From a bacterium 210917-SL.2.15 (lineage in GTDB: Bacteria > Bacillota > Clostridia > Oscillospirales > Oscillospiraceae), in NCBI GenBank assembly GCA_020555605.1, contig JAJCJC010000010.1, positions 15,565 through 79,564 of the forward strand: a stretch of DNA of 64,000 nt, given 5' to 3'. This document shows positions 33,780 to 43,798 of this stretch, in pieces. The number at the start of each line of letters is the position of its first letter. Position 1 is the stretch's first letter. A program made the translations under genes and the position numbers. Under the pieces are notes generated by a model. That model did no database searches and was not told the origin of the DNA. It worked only from the letters and a program-made list of their open reading frames with translations.

Positions 33780-34655
33780 TTATTTGCCCCGTTCCGCCAT
33801 CAGCAGTTCGATCTCCTGCTCATTGATGCCCACCATGGCCTCGCCCAGATCCTCGGACAGTTCCGCCAGGAGCTTGGCATCGGTATAATTGGTCACTGCC
33901 TTGACGATGGCGGAAGCGCGCTTGGCCGGGTTTCCGGATTTGAAAATACCGGACCCGACGAACACGCCCTCGGCGCCCAGTTGCATCATCAGTGCTGCAT
34001 CGGCAGGGGTAGCCACACCGCCAGCGGCAAAGTTGACCACAGGCAGCTTCTTGTGCTCATGCACATACTGCACCAGATCATAGGGCACCTGCAACTCCTT
34101 CGCGGCGTCAAACAGCTCGTCGCCGCTCATGGCGCCAATGCGGCGGATCTCCGCCTGCATCATGCGCATATGGCGCACGGCCTGCACCACGTCGCCGGTA
34201 CCCGGCTCGCCCTTGGTACGGATCATAGCCGCGCCCTCGTTGATGCGGCGCAGCGCTTCGCCCAGATCCCGAGCGCCGCAGACAAAGGGCACGTCAAAGG
34301 CCGTTTTGTCGATGTGATATTTATCGTCGGCCGGCGAGAGCACCTCGCTTTCGTCGATATAATCGATCTCAATGGCCTGTAGAATCTGCGCCTCCACAAA
34401 GTGGCCGATACGGCACTTCGCCATCACTGGAATGGAAACCGTCTCCTGAATCCCTTTGATCATCTTAGGATCACTCATACGAGACACGCCGCCGGCAGCA
34501 CGGATATCCGCAGGAATGCGCTCGAGGGCCATCACGGCACAGGCGCCGGCTTCCTCAGCGATTTTTGCCTGCTCAGGGGTGGTTACGTCCATGATGACGC
34601 CGCCCTTAAGCATCTGCGCCAGATTTTTGTTCAGTTCAAAACGCTTGTTGTCCAT
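33780..34655 (-). CDS. pdxS: Pyridoxal 5'-phosphate synthase lyase subunit
   Basis: A 291-residue (beta/alpha)8 barrel that builds PLP from ribose-5-phosphate, glyceraldehyde-3-phosphate and ammonia. It contains the highly conserved [49 protein letters not shown] and [20 protein letters not shown], with the catalytic lysines in the first two and near [15 protein letters not shown] 34655 is the family start with AGGAGAGG upstream. It is co-transcribed with pdxT and lies 46 bases downstream of mnmA. Confidence 0.96.
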   Translation of the reverse strand: MDNKRFELNKNLAQMLKGGVIMDVTTPEQAKIAEEAGACAVMALERIPADIRAAGGVSRMSDPKMIKGIQETVSIPVMAKCRIGHFVEAQILQAIEIDYIDESEVLSPADDKYHIDKTAFDVPFVCGARDLGEALRRINEGAAMIRTKGEPGTGDVVQAVRHMRMMQAEIRRIGAMSGDELFDAAKELQVPYDLVQYVHEHKKLPVVNFAAGGVATPADAALMMQLGAEGVFVGSGIFKSGNPAKRASAIVKAVTNYTDAKLLAELSEDLGEAMVGINEQEIELLMAERGK

Positions 34656-34701
34656 AGTAATACCTCTCCTTATTTTACGGACGCCATGCATCCGATCGGT
34701 T

Positions 34702-35781
34702 TTATTCCACATCTTCAATCGTACCGCCGCCGAGCACATTCTCCCCGTCGTAAAGCACCACGGCCTGCCCTCTGGTAATGGCTCGCTGGGGGTCGTCAAA
34801 TACGACCCGAAGTCGCGCCCCCTCCTGGCGCACACTGGCCCATTGCTCTTGGTGCCGATAGCGCACCTTAGCCCTCACACGCAGCGTTCCCGTGATTCTC
34901 TCGCGGTCGATTAAGTTTATGTCGCCCGCCACCAGCGCCCGGGAATACAGTGCGCGCTCCGGCGCAAGTGTGACCGTGTTCGCCGCAGCGTCTACCGCTT
35001 TGACATACATCGGCTCCGGAAAGGACAGCCCCAGCCCACGGCGCTGGCCCACGGTATAGCGGATCAGCCCATGGTGCCGGCCCAGCACATGACCTTTTTC
35101 GTCGATAAAATCACCGGGCGGACAGACACTTCCGGTGAAGCGCTCGAGAAAGGCTGCATAATCGCCGTCCGGCACAAAGCAAAGATCCTGGCTGTCGTGC
35201 TTTCTGGCGTTGACAAAACCATGCGCCTGTGCAATGCGTCGCGTCTGTGCTTTTTCCAGCGCTCCCAACGGAAAGTATGTGCGGGAAAGCTGTTCCTGTG
35301 ATATTGAGTATAGCACATAACTCTGATCTTTAGTAGTGTCTTTTGCCTTTTTCAACAAAAATTTTTGCCGCTCCTCGTCATATTCGACACGTGCATAGTG
35401 CCCTGTGGCTACGACATCATACCCAAGCTCCCGCGCCCGGCGGTGCAGCGTTTCGAATTTCAAAAAACGATTGCAGTCGATACAGGGATTAGGCGTACAG
35501 CCCGCTTGATACGCCCGTACAAAACGCTCTATCACTGTTTCGCGGAAGCGATCCGAAAAATTGAATACGTAATGCTTCATCCCCAGCGCATAGGCCACCG
35601 CCCGGGCATCCTCCACATCTTCCAGCGTACAGCAAGTGTGCGCGCGGCACACGCCCACCGTTTCATTTTGATACAGTTTCATTGTCACGCCGACGCACGT
35701 CCAGCCGCGCCGCTGCATCAAAAGCGCCGCCACGCTGGAATCTACACCGCCGCTCATGGCGATCATCGCTTTGCGCTCCAT
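34702..35781 (-). CDS. mnmA: tRNA-specific 2-thiouridylase
   Basis: A 359-residue enzyme that thiolates U34 of tRNA-Lys, -Glu and -Gln. The PP-loop is [29 protein letters not shown] carries the first catalytic cysteine, [11 protein letters not shown] and [15 protein letters not shown] follow, and the second catalytic cysteine is in [16 protein letters not shown]. The insert near residues 40-55 ([10 protein letters not shown]) is Cys-rich, unlike Bacillus MnmA but common in clostridia. It is between nadA and pdxS on the same strand; the three may form one unit. ATG 35781 is 25 bases after nadA. Confidence 0.94.
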   Translation of the reverse strand: MERKAMIAMSGGVDSSVAALLMQRRGWTCVGVTMKLYQNETVGVCRAHTCCTLEDVEDARAVAYALGMKHYVFNFSDRFRETVIERFVRAYQAGCTPNPCIDCNRFLKFETLHRRARELGYDVVATGHYARVEYDEERQKFLLKKAKDTTKDQSYVLYSISQEQLSRTYFPLGALEKAQTRRIAQAHGFVNARKHDSQDLCFVPDGDYAAFLERFTGSVCPPGDFIDEKGHVLGRHHGLIRYTVGQRRGLGLSFPEPMYVKAVDAAANTVTLAPERALYSRALVAGDINLIDRERITGTLRVRAKVRYRHQEQWASVRQEGARLRVVFDDPQRAITRGQAVVLYDGENVLGGGTIEDVE

Positions 35782-35806
35782 TTCCGCGCCTCCCTTCAGT
35801 CTGTTT

Positions 35807-36721
35807 TCACCCCAGCTCGATCATGCGGTCGATGCACCTGCGGGCCGCGGCAATGGTTTCCTCCTCCAAAAGAATCTCCTCGCCGCCCTGGCCGCACACG
35901 GCATGGTATACGTCCATCAGCGTGGTCAGCTTCATATTCGGGCAGAGCAGATCCTTTGAAAGGGGGTAAAACCGTTTGTCTGGGCAGCGATAAGACAGAT
36001 GTTCCGCAATGCTGAGTTCCGTGCCGATGATGAATTCCCGCCGCTCGGACGCAGCCGCATACGCCATAATGGCCGATGTAGAGCCGACAAAATCGGCCCG
36101 TTCCACCACCCGGGGCACGCACTCCGGGTGCACCAGCAGCTCCGCGTCCGGATATGCCGCCCGGGCTTCCTCCACCTCCCGCACGGACACGCGGGCATGG
36201 ATGGGGCATCCGCCCTGAAGCAGTTTGATGTTCTTCTCCGGTACCTGCCGGGCCACATACGTGCCCAAATTGCAGTCCGGAAGAAAAAGAATATTCGGGT
36301 TGTCCAGTTTTTTCACGATTTTTACCGCCGAGGATGACGTAACGCATACATCGCAGATCGTTTTCAGCGCCGCAGTAGTGTTGATATAGGCTACCACCGT
36401 ATAACCCGGATAACTGGGCCTGAGCGCCTCGATCAGTTCCCGGTCCATCTGTTCGGCCATGGGGCAGCCCGCTCCGCCGTTGGCAAGATATACGGTTTTC
36501 CCCGGATTGAGGATTTTCACGGTTTCCGCCATAAAACGCACGCCGCACATCAGCACAGTCCTCTGCGGCGCTGTTTTGGCCTGTACACTGAGCTGGTAAG
36601 AATCACCGGAAAAATCTGCAATCTCAACAATCTCCCGAGCCTGATAGCTGTGGGCCAAAATACAGATGTCCCGCGCCTTTTTCAGCCGTAAAATCTCTTG
36701 TTGGAGCGCATGTATTTCCAT
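35807..36721 (-). CDS. nadA: Quinolinate synthase
   Basis: A 304-residue iron-sulfur enzyme that condenses iminoaspartate and DHAP to quinolinate for NAD. Conserved blocks are ILAHSYQAREIVEIADFSGD, MCGVRFMAETVKILNPGKTV with a cluster cysteine, NTTAALKTICDVCVTSSSAV with the second, FLPDCNLG, and HPECVPRVVERADFVGSTSA. The third cluster cysteine is in LLCPNMKLTTL. ATG 36721 fits AAGGAGAG; GTG 36727 is in frame. No nadB or nadC is seen in this window, so NAD synthesis is not clustered. Confidence 0.94.
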   Translation of the reverse strand: MEIHALQQEILRLKKARDICILAHSYQAREIVEIADFSGDSYQLSVQAKTAPQRTVLMCGVRFMAETVKILNPGKTVYLANGGAGCPMAEQMDRELIEALRPSYPGYTVVAYINTTAALKTICDVCVTSSSAVKIVKKLDNPNILFLPDCNLGTYVARQVPEKNIKLLQGGCPIHARVSVREVEEARAAYPDAELLVHPECVPRVVERADFVGSTSAIMAYAAASERREFIIGTELSIAEHLSYRCPDKRFYPLSKDLLCPNMKLTTLMDVYHAVCGQGGEEILLEEETIAAARRCIDRMIELG

Positions 36722-36770
36722 TTCCACTCTCTCCTTTTCGCAGGGCGCTCCCCTGCCCTCAGTTCAAAAT

Positions 36771-36815
36771 CAAGGGGCCGGCGCCGCCATGGATGACGGC
36801 CCCGGCCCGTGTTTG
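36771..36815 (-). terminator. Terminator after metY
   Basis: On the minus strand GGGCCGGGGCCGTC pairs imperfectly with GGCGGCGCCGGCCCC, followed by TTGATTTTG. Confidence 0.65.
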
Positions 36816-36822
36816 TCAAGGG

Positions 36823-38112
36823 TCAATTCTCCAACGCCTGAGAAAGGTCGGCCAGAATATCGTCAATATGCTCCGTGCCGATGGACAGACGGATGGTGTT
36901 GGGATATATCCCCTGATCCAGCAGCTCCTCCGACGTCAGCTGGGAATGGGTCGTGGTAGCTGGATGGATCACCAAGCTTTTCACATCTGCTACATTGGCC
37001 AGCAGGGAGAAAATTTTCAGCTTATCAATAAACCGATGCGCCTCTTTCTGTCCTCCCTTGATCTCAAAGGTAAAGATTGAAGCGCCGCCGTTTGGAAAAT
37101 ACTTTTCATAAAGCGCATGATCGGGATGCTCGGGCAGGGATGGATGATTTACGTGCTCCACTCTAGGATGCTTCACCAGAAAATCCACCACTGCTTTCGT
37201 ATTTTCCACATGGCGATCCAGTCGCAGCGAAAGGGTTTCCGTACCCTGAAGCAGCAAAAAGGCATGGAACGGGGAAAGTGTAGCGCCGGTATCACGCAGC
37301 AAGATGGCCCGGATATAAGTGACAAAGGCAGCAGGGCCGGCCGCATCCACAAAGGAAACGCCGTGGTAACTTGGATTCGGCGCGGCAATGGGCTTATATT
37401 TGCCGGAGGCTCTCCAATCAAACTTGCCGCCGTCTACAATCACGCCGCCCAGCGTGGTGCCATGGCCGCCGATAAATTTGGTGGCGGAGTGCACCACAAC
37501 GTCGGCGCCGTGTTCTATCGGGCGAATCAGATAGGGCGTGCCGAACGTATTGTCGATCACCAACGGCAAGCCATGCTTATGAGCAATGGCAGCGATAGCG
37601 TCAATATCGGGAATATCGCTGTTCGGATTGCCTAGGGTTTCCAGATAGATGGCTTTGGTATTGTCCTGAATGGCGCTTTCCACTTCGCCCAAATCATGGG
37701 CGTTGACGAAGGTGGTGGAAATACCGTACTGCGGGAGTGTGTGCTCCAGCAGGTTATAGCTTCCGCCGTAAATCGTTTTTTGCGCCACGACGTGCTCCCC
37801 CGCCTGGGCCAAAGCCTGAATGGTATAGGTGATTGCCGCGGCGCCGGAGGCCGTGGCCAGCGCCGCCACGCCGCCCTCCAGCGCTGCGATGCGCTGTTCA
37901 AACACATCCTGGGTGGAGTTCGTCAGGCGGCCGTAGATATTGCCGGCATCCGCCAGGCCGAAACGGGCCGCCGCATGGGCGCAATCGCGGAACACATAGG
38001 ATGTGGTCTGATAAATAGGCACCGCACGAGCGTCAGTGGCCGGATCCGGCTGTTCCTGTCCCGCATGCAGCTGGATCGTCTCAAAATGATATTGGTTTTG
38101 ATAAGTATACAT
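36823..38112 (-). CDS. metY: O-acetylhomoserine sulfhydrylase
   Basis: A 429-residue PLP enzyme of the Cys/Met metabolism family that makes homocysteine directly from O-acetylhomoserine and sulfide. [20 protein letters not shown] is the typical OAH start, [20 protein letters not shown] binds [23 protein letters not shown] precedes [15 protein letters not shown] with the PLP lysine, and [10 protein letters not shown] near the C-terminus is diagnostic of MetY. AAGGAG precedes ATG 38112. It has a long leader (about 250 bases) with a small ORF and no SAM riboswitch that I can see. Confidence 0.94.
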   Translation of the reverse strand: MYTYQNQYHFETIQLHAGQEQPDPATDARAVPIYQTTSYVFRDCAHAAARFGLADAGNIYGRLTNSTQDVFEQRIAALEGGVAALATASGAAAITYTIQALAQAGEHVVAQKTIYGGSYNLLEHTLPQYGISTTFVNAHDLGEVESAIQDNTKAIYLETLGNPNSDIPDIDAIAAIAHKHGLPLVIDNTFGTPYLIRPIEHGADVVVHSATKFIGGHGTTLGGVIVDGGKFDWRASGKYKPIAAPNPSYHGVSFVDAAGPAAFVTYIRAILLRDTGATLSPFHAFLLLQGTETLSLRLDRHVENTKAVVDFLVKHPRVEHVNHPSLPEHPDHALYEKYFPNGGASIFTFEIKGGQKEAHRFIDKLKIFSLLANVADVKSLVIHPATTTHSQLTSEELLDQGIYPNTIRLSIGTEHIDDILADLSQALEN

Positions 38113-38208
38113 CTGTAAAACTCCTTATGATGAAAAAATATCTCCATTGATTCTGCGGCATGGCCGCACTTTTTATCACAAGGCCCACCCGAGTGCTTTT
38201 GCGTATGC

Positions 38209-38313
38209 TTACTGCATCGCTCCGCTGTCTCCCATAGCAGGCCACCGCTCCACAGATAAACACATTCGCCCATTTCTGAAATTGTGGCGGAGCATTTTCA
38301 AGATAAGATCCAT
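38209..38313 (-). CDS. Possible leader peptide upstream of metY
   Basis: A 34-codon ORF on the minus strand starting at ATG 38313 with GGAGG six to seven bases upstream, lying between the metY promoter and gene. Five of 34 residues are Met and one is Cys (it begins MDLILKMLRHNFRNGRMC). No clear terminator with a T run follows, so if it has a regulatory role the mechanism is not visible. It could also be a fortuitous frame. Confidence 0.4.
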   Translation of the reverse strand: MDLILKMLRHNFRNGRMCLSVERWPAMGDSGAMQ

Positions 38314-38370
38314 GCGCTGCCTCCGTTTTCCTGGTTTTTCTATAAAGCCTATTTATTTTATGTGTTTTAT

Positions 38371-38399
38371 ATGATATGCGTACACGAACCGTTTGTCAA
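38371..38399 (-). promoter_or_regulatory. Promoter of metY
   Basis: On the minus strand TTGACA (38399-38394), 17 bases, TATCAT (38376-38371). It is back to back with the cysK promoter 47 bases away, so a shared regulator site is possible. Confidence 0.65.
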
Positions 38400-38445
38400 T
38401 GCCTATTTCAAAATTTTCGCTAAAAAAGAAGTCTTTGGAATCCCC

Positions 38446-38474
38446 TTGACAAAGACTAAACCTTGTGCTATTTT
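38446..38474 (+). promoter_or_regulatory. Promoter of cysK
   Basis: TTGACA (38446-38451), 17 bases, TATTTT (38469-38474). Confidence 0.7.
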
Positions 38475-38521
38475 TTACCTATCATTCATATATGCATTAT
38501 GAGTTTTAAGGGAGGTCTGCC

Positions 38522-38578
38522 ATGAAAACCCCTTTTGTCCTGAGACGATGTCGCCTCCGATCGCTTTTGTCACCGTGA
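38522..38578 (+). CDS. Possible 18-residue leader peptide upstream of cysK
   Basis: ATG 38522 follows GGGAGG with ideal spacing and encodes [18 protein letters not shown] before TGA. It lies in the cysK leader, 76 bases before the gene. Five Arg in 18 residues and one Cys stand out. The ribosome site is stronger than that of many real genes in this window, which suggests translation. No homolog is known to me and no terminator hairpin was recognised between it and cysK. Confidence 0.5.
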   Translation: MKTPFVLRRCRLRSLLSP

Positions 38579-38654
38579 TAAGAACACTTTGTCCTGCAAA
38601 AAATACAAGACACCACATTCAAATTATAATGATACCTTGAAAGGAGACCCCACG

Positions 38655-39584
38655 ATGAAAATTTATGAAAAAATGACCGATCTGATCGGCGGCACACCCT
38701 TGCTGGAACTGAAAAATTATGAAAAAGCCAACGATTTGCAGGCTACTGTGGTAGCCAAGCTGGAATATTTCAACCCCGCCGGCAGCGTAAAGGACCGCAT
38801 CGCCAAGGCCATGCTCGACGACGCCGAGGCAAAAGGGCTGCTACATTCCGATTCCGTGATCATCGAACCCACTTCCGGCAACACGGGCATCGGCCTGTCC
38901 GCTGTGGCGGCCGCCCGGGGTTACCGCGTGATCCTTACCATGCCCGAAACCATGAGTGTGGAGCGGCGCAACCTGCTCAAAGCTTACGGCGCAGAACTGG
39001 TGCTGACCGACGGCGCGCTCGGCATGAAAGGCGCCATCGCCAAAGCCAAGGAGCTGGCCGAAACCACACCCAACAGCTTCATTCCCAGTCAGTTTACCAA
39101 TTCTGCCAATCCCGCTGTCCACCGCGCCACCACCGGCCCCGAAATCTGGGCGGACACCGACGGCAAAGTGGATATCTTCGTTGCCGGCGTGGGCACCGGC
39201 GGCACCATCTCCGGCGTGGGGGAATACCTGAAATCCCAAAATCCCGACGTAAAAGTGGTAGCGGTGGAACCCGCCGGCTCTCCGGTGCTCTCCAAGGGAA
39301 CGCCCGGCCCCCATAAAATCCAGGGCATTGGCGCGGGCTTTGTCCCGGATACCCTGAACACCAAGGTATACGATGAAATTATTTCCGTGGAAAATGAGGA
39401 CGCCTTTGCCACAGGCCGCGCGCTGGCCCGCCATGAAGGCCTGCTGGTGGGCATTTCATCCGGCGCGGCTGTGTGGGCGGCGGCCCAACTGGCCAAGCAA
39501 GCAGAAAACAAAGGGAAAATGATTGTCGCTCTTCTTCCCGACACAGGCGAGCGCTATCTCTCCACCCCCATGTTCTCCGAATAA
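38655..39584 (+). CDS. cysK: Cysteine synthase (O-acetylserine sulfhydrylase)
   Basis: A 309-residue PLP enzyme making cysteine from O-acetylserine and sulfide. The PLP lysine is in [36 protein letters not shown] is the substrate loop, [15 protein letters not shown] binds the PLP phosphate, and [15 protein letters not shown] closes the site. GAAAGGAG precedes ATG 38655; the longer frame overlaps the leader. It converges with an Rrf2-family regulator, which may control it. It is a single-gene transcript after a 180-base leader. Confidence 0.95.
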   Translation: MKIYEKMTDLIGGTPLLELKNYEKANDLQATVVAKLEYFNPAGSVKDRIAKAMLDDAEAKGLLHSDSVIIEPTSGNTGIGLSAVAAARGYRVILTMPETMSVERRNLLKAYGAELVLTDGALGMKGAIAKAKELAETTPNSFIPSQFTNSANPAVHRATTGPEIWADTDGKVDIFVAGVGTGGTISGVGEYLKSQNPDVKVVAVEPAGSPVLSKGTPGPHKIQGIGAGFVPDTLNTKVYDEIISVENEDAFATGRALARHEGLLVGISSGAAVWAAAQLAKQAENKGKMIVALLPDTGERYLSTPMFSE

Positions 39585-39617
39585 ACCATTTTCCCTCTCT
39601 TCTTCCTCCTGCGCCGT

Positions 39618-39665
39618 AAAAGAGCAGCCCGGGGGAGCACTGCTGCTCCCCCGGGCCGCTCTTTG
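39618..39665. terminator. Bidirectional terminator between cysK and the Rrf2 gene
   Basis: AAGAGCAGCCCGGGGGAGCA pairs with TGCTCCCCCGGGCCGCTCTT. Confidence 0.8.
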
Positions 39666-39733
39666 TCATCAGAACATATTTCCTGCACTGCAGCCGAATG
39701 TATTCTTCTCCGATCCGGAACTGCCCCGGCCAC

Positions 39734-40171
39734 TCAAATGCTGTAATCGTTGATCTGGCGCATTTGTTCCCGATCCAGAATATCCTGCAGCGTAATGCCG
39801 TCCAAATACTCGCAGATCACCCTGTGCAGCCCCTGCCAGACCGGCAGCGTGGCACAGCCCGCGCTGCGCTCACATTCCATCGGTGAGCGTTCCAGACAGG
39901 CCACCGGGGCCAAACTCCCTTCGGTCAGACGCAGGATCTCGCCCACAGTATAATCCTTCGGTTTCCGGGCCAGCCGGTAACCTCCCTGAAAACCGCGATT
40001 TGTCTGCAACACGTCAGACCGGTTGAGAACCGGGACAATCTGCTCCAAATATTTTTTAGAGATACCCTGCCGGGCCGCCACATCCTTCAGCGCTACATAA
40101 CCTTCCTCCTGATGCTCCGCCAGATCCAGCATCATGCGCAGCGCATAGCGCCCCTTGGTTGAAATTTTCAC
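39734..40171 (-). CDS. Rrf2-family transcriptional regulator (CymR/IscR-like)
   Basis: A 145-residue winged-helix regulator. The N-terminus KISTKGRYALRMMLDLAEHQ is nearly invariant in this family, and the recognition helix is in RQGISKKYLEQIVPVLNRSD. Three cysteines at CLERSPMECERSAGC in the usual place could bind an iron-sulfur cluster, as in IscR; CymR of Bacillus lacks such a cluster and instead pairs with CysK. Position next to cysK makes cysteine or Fe-S control likely, but which one is open. The start is GTG 40171 with AAGGGAG upstream, matching the family start; the longer frame is rejected. Confidence 0.88.
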   Translation of the reverse strand: MKISTKGRYALRMMLDLAEHQEEGYVALKDVAARQGISKKYLEQIVPVLNRSDVLQTNRGFQGGYRLARKPKDYTVGEILRLTEGSLAPVACLERSPMECERSAGCATLPVWQGLHRVICEYLDGITLQDILDREQMRQINDYSI

Positions 40172-40208
40172 TCTGCGCGCTCCCTTCTGTGTATCGTAAT
40201 TAAAGCCA

Positions 40209-40237
40209 ATAATAACATGTATTTTATAGGTTTTCAA
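40209..40237 (-). promoter_or_regulatory. Promoter of the Rrf2-family gene
   Basis: On the minus strand TTGAAA (40237-40232), 17 bases, TATTAT (40214-40209). Confidence 0.6.
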
Positions 40238-40263
40238 CCCCTCTTTCTTCTTCTCCACACACC

Positions 40264-40310
40264 ATAAAAAAGCAGGGACGCCCCCACAGTGTGGGGGCGT
40301 CCCTGCTTCT
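40264..40310 (-). terminator. Terminator of the large SLH protein gene
   Basis: AGCAGGGACGCCCCCAC and GTGGGGGCGTCCCTGCT form a 17-base-pair stem, followed by TTTTTT on the minus strand. Confidence 0.85.
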
Positions 40311-40321
40311 CTGCGAATGTT

Positions 40322-43300
40322 TTACTTCACAACATTCTGATCAAAATTCATCAGCATCTGCGCCACTTCGGAGCGGGTGGCATTGGCTTTGGGCGCAAGG
40401 CCTGCGCCAGTGCCGTTGATCACACCTGCACCCACAGCCCAGTTCAGCGCGGAAACCGCATAACCGGAAATCTCATCTGCATCAGCAAATCCCGTCAGAT
40501 TCTCTTCCAGCGTCACCGTATCCATACCCTTGTACTGAGCATAGCGGAACAGAATGACCGCCAGCTGCTCACGGGTGATGGGATCGTTGGGGCCGAAGTT
40601 GCCGTTGTCGTAGCCGCTCACGATCTTCTCGGAAGCCGCCCAGCGCACTGCTTCGGCAAACCACTCGCTGCCCTTCACGTCGCCGAAGGACATGGCGTAG
40701 TTGACCGTCTGGTGGCCCTCCAGGTTGAAGATCACCTGCGCCATCTGGCCGCGGTTCAGCTTGTCGGCCGGCATGAACTTCCCGTTGTTGCCCTGCATCA
40801 TGCCCTTGTCGCTAACATACTGCACCGCATCGGCATACCAGGCGTCCGCACTCACATCACTGTAGCCCATATCCTTGCTCTCTTCCACGAAGGTAGCTTC
40901 CACCGTTACAGCGCTCTTGGGCATGGTAAAGGTGTACTTCGTATCGCTCTTCTTGGTCAGCTTGAGTTCATTCCCGTTCTTATCGGTCACCGTCAGCTCA
41001 TCCAGCTCATAACCGTTATCGGGCTGAACTGTCAGCGTAACCGTAGTGCCGGAGCTGGCACGGCTGCGGTTGCTGTCCACGCTGCCGTGCTTGGCCTTCT
41101 CCACGTTCACCGCATATGTCGTACTGGAAGATCCGCCGCCGGAGGAAGGACGGGTGTATTTAACCTCAAAGCTCTCATTTGCTTTGACATTTTCATGCTT
41201 TTCGCCGTTAATGGTGACAGTCAAATTGGACTCGGTTCCGTTTTTCACCTTAATCGTGCGAGTGTCACCGCTCATGCTGAAGTTCGTGTTTGCATCGGGG
41301 GCTTTCAGAATGGTCACAGTATTGCCATTCTCAGCTGCATTCAGAGCATCGGTGAGGTTCATATAACGATCACCGTTCACTTCTGCCGCAGCCGCGGGGG
41401 TAGTACTGACCACAAACGCGCTGAACCCATGAGGGTTGGTAAAGGTTGCGACATTCCCTGCCACGGTTGCAACATACTCATGACCTTTGTGCTGAACATA
41501 GACTTGGTTATTGGTTACACTCCAGCTCCCAGGCAGGGTAATGCTAATCGTCATGGTCTGCAAATTCGTCAGTTTCTTTTCGGAGCCTTCCAAAACCACA
41601 GCGTTTGCAGTTTCACCCTGCCCCGCTTCACCGACTACCACGATTTTATCAGCCTGCTCAGCCGTAGATGCCACCACGCGATACATGGGCGTGATGTCCA
41701 GCGTAAAGGTCTTGTTGATATTATCATACGCTGTCGGCTTGATATCCAGATAAGCCTGAACATAAGTTGTAACGTTTTCCTGAACCTCTACACCACTACC
41801 CGGAGCTTTTAGTGCCGCCTCAGCATCCCCTTTCTCTTCCTGCGTGACCGTATTTACAACACTATTCGCAGCTGCTGCCAGCACACCGTCATCTTTGACA
41901 CTGGCGGCAACATTCGTAATGGCAGTTTTGTCCTCATCGCTCATGGAAGGCAACTTAGAATCATCCACCACCGGATCACCGGCCGCAGGCTTAACCACGA
42001 CATCTGTCGTAACCTTATCTCCGACCGTAAATGCATAGCCGGGTTCGGTTCCGGGCAGAGCCGCTTTACCATTCGCCACATAAGCGCTGGGGTCGCTGGT
42101 GAAATGGCCGCTCTCAATAATAATTTTAGCGGCCTCATCGTCTCCGTTCGGGTTAGTACATTCCATCGCACCTTGGATATAACTACTGCCCTTTACCGTA
42201 ACACAAACACCAGTATAACTGGCATAATCGCAAGAATCGAATGCAAACCCGCCTGCTTTGGGTTCGATGATCGTGGTATCCTGAATCGTCACATTACCGC
42301 AGTTATTGGAAACAGTGTAATCCTCTGCTTGCAGATTACTGCCGTCAACAATCATGTTTTCCAGCGTCAGATCACAATAATTCTGCACAATCATACGAAC
42401 ACCGGAGTCTCTCGTGGAAGTAATCGTACCATTTTTCAGAATAACCTGAGCATTGGGCTGATCGTTTCCATTCCATTCCAGATGGAATGCCTGAGACTGC
42501 GTTCCAGCAGAGCCAACAGCCGGACCGGTACAGGTATAAGTGTGACCGCCAAAATCAATGGTAAAATTCTTTACGCCAGTGCCATCGGCTGCTCCCTTAA
42601 ATGTGCCGACACCCGCACCGGAAGCATCTCTCAACATAGTGACTGTGCCGTCGCCTTGAACCGCCGCTACAGCAGAGGGCAGAGTGGCAAAATACTGGTC
42701 ACCAACCTGAGCAACTGCGTTGCCGGCATCCAGTTTCTGCACAACTCCCTCTGCATTCTGGATATAGCCTTCGGGTAGATACTCGCTCACATCACTGGAG
42801 AACTTACCGCCGGTGATAGCAAAACTGATCTTATGCGTACTGTCTGCCTTGATAATTAGTGCGTTCTCCTCAGCCGCCAGTTTGCCGCCGCTGATATTGA
42901 CTGTGCAGTCACCATACTCGGCAGCAATGTTGACCGCAGCCGCTGCCTGACCACCGGTGCCGTCGCCCCAGTTGCCGGTATCACCAGTGCCCTTGCTGGT
43001 CACCACCGCGTTATCTCTGATATTCAGTGTGCCGCGCTGGATGCTGACGCCGCCAGCCGCGCCATACACCGTGCCGCCCTTGACGGTAGTCTCGCCGTTG
43101 TGGGGCAGGTACAGAGCGTAATCGGCAGTAGAGATCAACTCGCCGCCGTTGATAACAACGTTAGAGGGCTTTGCGATATCCGTGCCATTGCCGGAAATCG
43201 CATACCATCCTGCTTCGACCTTGCCGCCGTTGATGGTCATGGTTCCGCCCTTGCCAATACCAAGCGCGAACTGTCCATTATCGGCAGGATCTTCGCGCAC

Positions 43301-43699
43301 AGTCTGCACAAAGCCGCTCTCCATGGTGAAGTTGCCGCCGGTCACATCGATCACAGCATAACCAGTTGCGCCTCCAGTATAATTAGTTTCTGTATAGACC
43401 TTACCTGTACCTACACTGTCCTTCAAGGTTAGGCTTGCTCCAGCAGGGACATCAATGTTTCCCCCCGCTGTATTGGCAGCCTTTAATTCACATCCTGCCA
43501 AGTCCAGCGTGACTTCGCCTTCAACTACCCAGCCGGTGGCGGAAATATCCGTGTTTTCCGTCAGGGTAATAACGCCGTCCACCGCCTCCGGAAGGGCAGT
43601 GGACACAGGCGCAGGTTCGCCTTCCACCGCAAACGCCGCGGGCATCAGGCTCAGCACCATGGCAAGCGCTAACACGACAGATAGGAACTTCTTCTTCAT
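40322..43699 (-). CDS. Large SLH-domain surface protein with beta-helix region
   Basis: A 1125-residue exported protein. The signal peptide is KKKFLSVVLALAMVLSLMPA followed by AFA. Residues about 30-600 are rich in short beta-helix-like turns (GGNFTMESGFVQTV, GGTMTINGGKVEAGWY, GNVTIQDTTIIEPKAGG), as in pectate-lyase-like adhesins. Around residues 860-935 lies a divergent InlB B-repeat (YAVNVEKAKHGSV to TMPKSAVTVEATF). Three SLH repeats end the protein: DVSADAWYADAVQYVSDKGM, DVKGSEWFAEAVRWAASEK and a third with GYAVSALNWAVGAGVI. ATG 43699 follows AAGGAG. It is likely anchored to pyruvylated wall polymer (see csaB). Divergent HTH gene and operator-like repeats suggest local control. Confidence 0.9.
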   Translation of the reverse strand: MKKKFLSVVLALAMVLSLMPAAFAVEGEPAPVSTALPEAVDGVITLTENTDISATGWVVEGEVTLDLAGCELKAANTAGGNIDVPAGASLTLKDSVGTGKVYTETNYTGGATGYAVIDVTGGNFTMESGFVQTVREDPADNGQFALGIGKGGTMTINGGKVEAGWYAISGNGTDIAKPSNVVINGGELISTADYALYLPHNGETTVKGGTVYGAAGGVSIQRGTLNIRDNAVVTSKGTGDTGNWGDGTGGQAAAAVNIAAEYGDCTVNISGGKLAAEENALIIKADSTHKISFAITGGKFSSDVSEYLPEGYIQNAEGVVQKLDAGNAVAQVGDQYFATLPSAVAAVQGDGTVTMLRDASGAGVGTFKGAADGTGVKNFTIDFGGHTYTCTGPAVGSAGTQSQAFHLEWNGNDQPNAQVILKNGTITSTRDSGVRMIVQNYCDLTLENMIVDGSNLQAEDYTVSNNCGNVTIQDTTIIEPKAGGFAFDSCDYASYTGVCVTVKGSSYIQGAMECTNPNGDDEAAKIIIESGHFTSDPSAYVANGKAALPGTEPGYAFTVGDKVTTDVVVKPAAGDPVVDDSKLPSMSDEDKTAITNVAASVKDDGVLAAAANSVVNTVTQEEKGDAEAALKAPGSGVEVQENVTTYVQAYLDIKPTAYDNINKTFTLDITPMYRVVASTAEQADKIVVVGEAGQGETANAVVLEGSEKKLTNLQTMTISITLPGSWSVTNNQVYVQHKGHEYVATVAGNVATFTNPHGFSAFVVSTTPAAAAEVNGDRYMNLTDALNAAENGNTVTILKAPDANTNFSMSGDTRTIKVKNGTESNLTVTINGEKHENVKANESFEVKYTRPSSGGGSSSTTYAVNVEKAKHGSVDSNRSRASSGTTVTLTVQPDNGYELDELTVTDKNGNELKLTKKSDTKYTFTMPKSAVTVEATFVEESKDMGYSDVSADAWYADAVQYVSDKGMMQGNNGKFMPADKLNRGQMAQVIFNLEGHQTVNYAMSFGDVKGSEWFAEAVRWAASEKIVSGYDNGNFGPNDPITREQLAVILFRYAQYKGMDTVTLEENLTGFADADEISGYAVSALNWAVGAGVINGTGAGLAPKANATRSEVAQMLMNFDQNVVK

Positions 43700-43747
43700 T
43701 TTTTTACCACTCCTTTTTATTGTTGATGCTTTGGGAAACTCTATCGA

Positions 43748-43798
43748 TATACTCAATAAATCAAGCATGCGCCCATTATACTCTATTTATCGAGTATA
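43748..43798. promoter_or_regulatory. Operator-like TATACTC repeats between SLH gene and HTH gene
   Basis: TATACTC at 43777-43783 and GAGTATA at 43792-43798 form an inverted repeat with 8 bases between, inside the spacer of the SLH promoter. A third TATACTC is at 43748-43754, 29 bases away. They would block the SLH promoter if bound, plausibly by the neighbouring HTH protein. Confidence 0.5.

Noticed and set aside
38113-38400. SAM riboswitch before metY
   Set aside because: The GAGGGA and ATGAAGCC-type core elements were searched for on the minus strand and are absent.
40289-41812. Plus-strand open frame opposite the large SLH gene
   Set aside because: It has no ribosome site and is antisense to confirmed SLH repeats.
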